Part shown: positions 33,333 through 33,809 of the stretch, one piece after another
Layout: every line of letters starts with the position of its first letter
How positions within the stretch are numbered: position 1 is the stretch's first letter
Assembly: GCA_029558535.1 (NCBI GenBank)
Contig: JAKQEK010000035.1
Location: 1 to 33,809, forward strand
Direction: 5' to 3'
DNA: 33,809 nucleotides
Origin: Bacteroidota bacterium
GTDB taxonomy: Bacteria > Bacteroidota > Bacteroidia > Bacteroidales > ML635J-15
Made by a program: the position numbers and the translations under genes
The notes under the pieces: model-generated
Database searches by the model: none
Told to the model about the DNA's origin: nothing
What the model saw: the letters and a program-made list of their open reading frames with translations, nothing else

Positions 33333-33809
33333 TTATTCTTTTTCAAAACTCCTTACAATTACATTTCCATCTCCATCAGTTATCTTAATTTGATAAATGC
33401 CACTTACAAAATCCTTAACATTTATCACAGTCAAATTATTAGAAATTTGCAAAGATTTTACTAGTTGCCCAACGGAATTGTAAATCTCACAATTAAGATA
33501 TTGGTGACTGAGCGGAGTCGAAGACACCAATTCAGCCAATTCCAAATACAAAACATCCCTCGCCGGATTCGGATACAAACTCACAACATTTACAACTTCA
33601 TCAGCAATCCCACTCCCACAATTATCATTAACAAAAATCTCTTTTGTTATGGTTTTACTCTCACCGTAAGCATCGGTAACGGTAATGCTAATTTGTTGGC
33701 TGCCTGACGTATGCGGTGTATAAAACTCAACAGGTTTTGCAATACATTGACCCCATTCATGATTGCTTAGTGTGGCTTCGGTTATAGTTTCCTCAAAATA
33801 AGTTGAGTT
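33333..33809 (-). CDS. T9SS substrate, 3' part (runs off the window)
   Basis: The frame is open from the right edge (NSTYFEETITEATLSNHEWG) for 158 codons to a TAA at 33333. It matches the last ~160 residues of the protein at 30334-32253 almost residue for residue, and the DNA is also clearly alike, so the two share a recently copied C-terminal cassette. It contains a PKD/Ig-like strand set (SQQISITVTDAYGES), a Cys-containing linker (VNDNCGSGIADE) and a type A T9SS sorting domain (SLYPNPARDVLYLEL, then NSVGQLVKSLQISNN, then SGIYQIKITDGDGNV, ending RSFEKE). Compared with the paralogue it carries about seven extra residues (within ELVSSTPLSHQYL), encoded by palindromic element C. The N-terminus is outside the window. 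Confidence 0.8.
   Translation of the reverse strand, partial: NSTYFEETITEATLSNHEWGQCIAKPVEFYTPHTSGSQQISITVTDAYGESKTITKEIFVNDNCGSGIADEVVNVVSLYPNPARDVLYLELAELVSSTPLSHQYLNCEIYNSVGQLVKSLQISNNLTVINVKDFVSGIYQIKITDGDGNVIVRSFEKE
33500..33531 (-). repeat. Palindromic element C, inside a coding region
   Basis: ATTGGTG (33500-33506) and CACCAAT (33525-33531) form a perfect 7-bp stem, with an inner GACT/AGTC pairing as alternative. On the minus strand it reads CTTCGACTCCGCTCAG in the centre, the short form of the pattern shared with elements A and B. It encodes LVSSTPLSHQY in frame. Confidence 0.7.

Noticed and set aside
1..33809. CRISPR arrays, rRNA genes, complete insertion sequences
   Set aside because: No regularly spaced direct repeats, no rRNA signatures and no transposase motifs were seen on either strand.

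Overview
The window is AT-rich DNA from a member of the Bacteroidota, probably an uncultured one. Three things point there. Several secreted proteins end in a type IX secretion (T9SS) sorting domain. A T9SS plug-type protein (DUF5103) is encoded. Many genes are preceded by the Bacteroidota -7 promoter box TAnnTTTG, and Shine-Dalgarno sites are almost absent. I cannot name the genus.

Layout. 1-410: 5' part of a secreted surface protein on the minus strand. 873-3294: PLP aminotransferase, small membrane protein and HD hydrolase, one plus-strand unit. 3321-8489: beta-helix protein (-), phosphohexomutase (+), a minus-strand pair made of a GPY-repeat protein and a possible lytic transglycosylase, and a small TPR-like protein (-). 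8627-10327: secreted PI-PLC-like phosphodiesterase with a T9SS tail, and a YcxB-like membrane protein. 10739-15560: one very large T9SS adhesin-like gene broken by a one-base shift in a T run. 15561-16446: a tRNA-Met on the minus strand set among many inverted repeats and pieces that look like tRNA fragments. 16447-22942: START-like protein, then an apparent operon of LptF/LptG-type permease, two glycosyltransferases, RibBA and Fmt. 22949-26320: T9SS plug protein (-), an unknown secreted protein (+), a 56-residue membrane protein (+) and an unknown exported protein (-). 26539-30071: a kinase fused to a RapZ C-terminal domain, AnmK, and a tandem universal stress protein. 30072-33809: T9SS substrates with duplicated C-terminal cassettes, a decayed cassette and small palindromic elements.

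How the genes fit together. The T9SS plug protein and the many T9SS substrates fit an organism that exports large adhesins and an extracellular phosphodiesterase. AnmK, the AmgK-like/RapZ fusion and the SLT-like protein suggest peptidoglycan turnover and amino-sugar recycling. The Lpt-type permease with two glycosyltransferases suggests outer-membrane glycolipid work.

Most worth a second look: (1) a small family of palindromic elements sharing CTTCGA...CTCAG, with compensatory stem changes between copies, one of them lying in frame inside a T9SS sorting domain; (2) the AmgK-like/RapZ fusion next to AnmK; (3) the nest of inverted repeats around tRNA-Met; (4) a T9SS gene remnant that continues the reading frame straight after the stop of a duplicated sorting cassette. 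I found no CRISPR array, rRNA, complete transposase or obvious defence system.
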